NCBI GenBank assembly: GCA_903854805.1
Contig: CAINXK010000134.1
Coordinates: forward strand, 1 to 5,755
DNA length: 5,755 bases
Direction: 5' to 3'
Source of the DNA: an uncultured Anaerolineae bacterium
Lineage (GTDB): Bacteria; Chloroflexota; Anaerolineae; Anaerolineales; Villigracilaceae
Under the pieces are notes generated by a model that searched no databases, was not told where the DNA came from, and worked only from the letters and a program-made list of their open reading frames with translations. Numbering within the stretch: position 1 is the first letter of the stretch; every line of letters starts with the position of its first letter. Below, piece by piece: positions 5,300 through 5,755 of this stretch. The position numbers were made by a program, and so were the translations under genes.

Positions 5300-5755
5300 C
5301 TAACCAGACTTTGAGCGGTAACGAAAAAAGAAAAAGAACATCACCAATCCCAGTAGCAGCAATACCACGCACAGTAAAATGACAACCGCAATCGTCCGAA
5401 TAGGGCCGAAATTATCACTCCCTGGCTGCACTTCAAAGGTCAGGAAAGCAGCCCGATCCACGCCAAACCCACCTTTATCGGTGCCAATTAACCGGACTTC
5501 AACACTGTACAACCCCGGGGATTTCGGGCGATATTCCGCACTGTATCCTGTTCCCTTGGCATTGAGGGGCAGGTCTGCCAGGGTGCCATCTGGAGCTCGA
5601 ATTAAAGCAATGGCAGATTCAACCACCAGTCCGGCACCCTGCAACTGTATTTGGGCATCGATGCTGACAGTCTGGCCTTGAGTCAGGATGGTAGGATTAG
5701 TCCTGGCGCTCAAAATTGCGCCCCCCACGAAACGGGCATCTATGGAATAATCCGC
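5300..5755 (-). CDS. C-terminal part of a membrane-anchored protein with beta-sandwich domain
   Basis: The frame is open to the right edge, so the start lies outside the window; the GTG at 5728 is internal, because the frame continues upstream as ADYSIDARF. About 151 residues are visible before TAG 5302-5300. A beta-rich region (TNPTILTQGQTVSIDAQI..., APDGTLADLPLNAKGTGYSA, EYRPKSPGLYSVEVRLIGTD, RAAFLTFEVQPG) has the 'Y.A.Y.P..pG.Y.v.v...G' pattern of Ig-like domains that follow von Willebrand A domains in surface proteins. One transmembrane helix follows (about TIAVVILLCVVLLLLGLVMF), extended by five phenylalanines and ending in a short basic tail RYRSKSG. This predicts an outside N-terminal part and a very short cytoplasmic end. 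The function of the missing part is unknown; a VWA domain upstream is a guess. Confidence 0.75.
   Translation of the reverse strand, partial: ADYSIDARFVGGAILSARTNPTILTQGQTVSIDAQIQLQGAGLVVESAIALIRAPDGTLADLPLNAKGTGYSAEYRPKSPGLYSVEVRLIGTDKGGFGVDRAAFLTFEVQPGSDNFGPIRTIAVVILLCVVLLLLGLVMFFFFFRYRSKSG

Overview
The window looks like a bacterial chromosome segment holding a three-gene transposon between older host genes. The host cannot be named from sequence alone. Moderate G+C, a DUF234-type ATPase, an ExeA-type transposition ATPase and a RACo-like corrinoid-activation remnant would suit an anaerobic bacterium such as a member of the Chloroflexota (Anaerolineae); this is a guess from gene content.

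Layout. Bases 2-424 (+) are the 3' end of an ATPase with a C-terminal DUF234 / PD-(D/E)xK-like domain. Bases 425-650 are a non-coding leader with a possible transposon left end (TGTCCGGGGACGG at 453-465) and two inverted repeats. Bases 651-3617 (+) hold the transposon genes: a zinc-ribbon DUF6431-type protein split by one in-frame TGA (651-1310), a DDE integrase/transposase with a D...D(35)E catalytic triad (1403-2809), and an ExeA/TniB-like AAA+ ATPase (2811-3617) placed one base after the transposase. A strong hairpin with a T-run at 3633-3666 ends this unit and probably also the convergent gene opposite.

Everything to the right is read on the minus strand. Bases 3696-4604 encode a 302-residue protein of unknown function with two segments resembling bacterial PH-like folds. 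Bases 4676-4998 hold a badly decayed C-terminal piece of a RACo/DUF4445 corrinoid-activation protein, recognisable across several stops and frameshifts. Bases 5005-5274 are an unrecognised reading frame with no good start. Bases 5300-5755 are the 3' end of a gene for a membrane-anchored protein with an extracellular beta-sandwich-like region and one C-terminal transmembrane helix.

How the genes work together. The transposase and ATPase form a MuA/MuB- or TniA/TniB-like pair: the DDE enzyme cuts and joins DNA, and the ATPase probably selects the target or activates the enzyme. The zinc-ribbon gene upstream is probably an accessory DNA-binding factor of the same element, and this copy is probably inactivated. 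The right flank shows gene decay and rearrangement. No CRISPR array, tRNA or rRNA was seen.
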